Assembly (NCBI GenBank): GCA_900769995.1
Contig: CAAGIT010000119.1
Coordinates: forward strand, 1-5,851
Direction of reading: 5' to 3'
Source: an uncultured Oscillospiraceae bacterium
Lineage (GTDB): Bacteria; Bacillota; Clostridia; Oscillospirales; Oscillospiraceae
DNA: 5,851 bases
Shown piece after piece: positions 5,412 to 5,851 of this stretch. The notes under the pieces were generated by a model, which was not told the DNA's origin, ran no database searches, and saw nothing but the letters and a program-made list of their open reading frames with translations. The translations under genes and the position numbers were made by a program. Position 1 is the first letter of the stretch; the number at the start of each line of letters is the position of its first letter.

Positions 5412-5851
5412 ATGAAAACACTCACTGCAAGGCTTTTGGCTATGCTGCTGATGATCGCAATGCTCGTCGGAATGCTTCCGACGATTGCTTTCGCAGCCAA
5501 GACGACTTCCACAGTTGAGGAAATCGCCATTTCTGAGGAAACTACGGCTTCACTGAAAAACAATGTGCTGACAGACGCGGACTATGCGGATGTCGATGCT
5601 CTGTTTGATCAGATCGACGCAATGGAATCCGCCCCCGCAAAACGAAATGCCTCCCAAACCACAAAGGCGGATGCCGCATATAACATGATTCTCGCCTCCG
5701 AGAACTATGTAGAAGGCTCTGCCGTGCGTAACGGCAACAACATCACATGGATGACCACGGAAGGTATCCGCTGCGTCTACTCTCCGCGTATGCGCGAGAT
5801 CGAAGCGAATATGGTCGCTCCCGAAGAGCCTCTGATGGACGGCGCATACAA
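5412..5851 (+). CDS. Secreted protein of unknown function, N-terminal 146 codons (3'-truncated by the window edge)
   Basis: The frame is open to the right edge. Residues 1-28 form a textbook Sec signal peptide: MKTLTAR, a hydrophobic core rich in Leu, Met and Ala (8-27), and a signal peptidase I site at AFA-A (after 28). No lipobox cysteine is present, so it is exported rather than a lipoprotein. The mature start is Ser/Thr/Glu-rich and polar (about 29-87), like a linker or propeptide. It leads into a more ordered segment from about 88 with SENYVEGSAVRNGNNITWMT and GIRCVYSPRMREIE; the only visible cysteine is 121. I do not recognise a named domain with confidence. The layout would suit the prosegment of a secreted hydrolase or protease, but the catalytic part would lie beyond the window. 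It has its own promoter and is insulated by the terminator upstream, so it is not in an operon with the preceding gene. Confidence 0.85.
   Translation, partial: MKTLTARLLAMLLMIAMLVGMLPTIAFAAKTTSTVEEIAISEETTASLKNNVLTDADYADVDALFDQIDAMESAPAKRNASQTTKADAAYNMILASENYVEGSAVRNGNNITWMTTEGIRCVYSPRMREIEANMVAPEEPLMDGAY

Overview
The window reads as a chromosomal segment from an anaerobic, Gram-positive member of the Clostridia, most like the moderately GC-rich Oscillospiraceae/Ruminococcaceae of the gut. The grounds are a long pyruvate:ferredoxin oxidoreductase, strong AAAGGAG-type ribosome binding sites, vegetative-type promoters with extended -10 elements, and a classic Gram-positive signal peptide. Genus is not resolvable from this sequence. 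All four genes lie on the + strand. No RNA gene, mobile element, CRISPR array or long repeat is visible, and no gene-free stretch exceeds about 180 bases.

Layout. (1) Bases 1-2481 hold the C-terminal 826 codons of pyruvate:ferredoxin (flavodoxin) oxidoreductase (nifJ/por). Both ferredoxin-type clusters, the TPP domain and the proximal-cluster cysteines are intact; roughly the first third lies outside the window. (2) A perfect 12-bp hairpin without a T-tract sits in the 66-bp gap. (3) Bases 2548-3846 hold a membrane-anchored family 2 glycosyltransferase with the full set of processive-type motifs. (4) A well-formed promoter and very strong Shine-Dalgarno precede a membrane-anchored phosphodiester glycosidase (NAGPA/DUF2233 type). 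Its first AUG is at 4025, but the Shine-Dalgarno points to an in-frame AUC at 3938. (5) A strong intrinsic terminator at 5279-5315 ends that unit. (6) A second promoter of the same architecture drives a secreted protein from 5412 that runs off the right edge.

How they fit together. NifJ is core energy metabolism: it oxidises pyruvate to acetyl-CoA and passes electrons to ferredoxin. The next two genes fit synthesis and trimming or modification of a cell-surface polymer: one polymerises sugar from the cytoplasmic face, the other acts on sugar-phosphodiester bonds outside. The last gene is exported, so the three genes after nifJ are all membrane-bound or exported. No complete new defence or mobile system is visible. 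The most unusual point is the start region of the phosphodiester glycosidase gene: an apparent AUC start, a possible leaderless two-codon ORF ending in the Shine-Dalgarno, and an A8 run.
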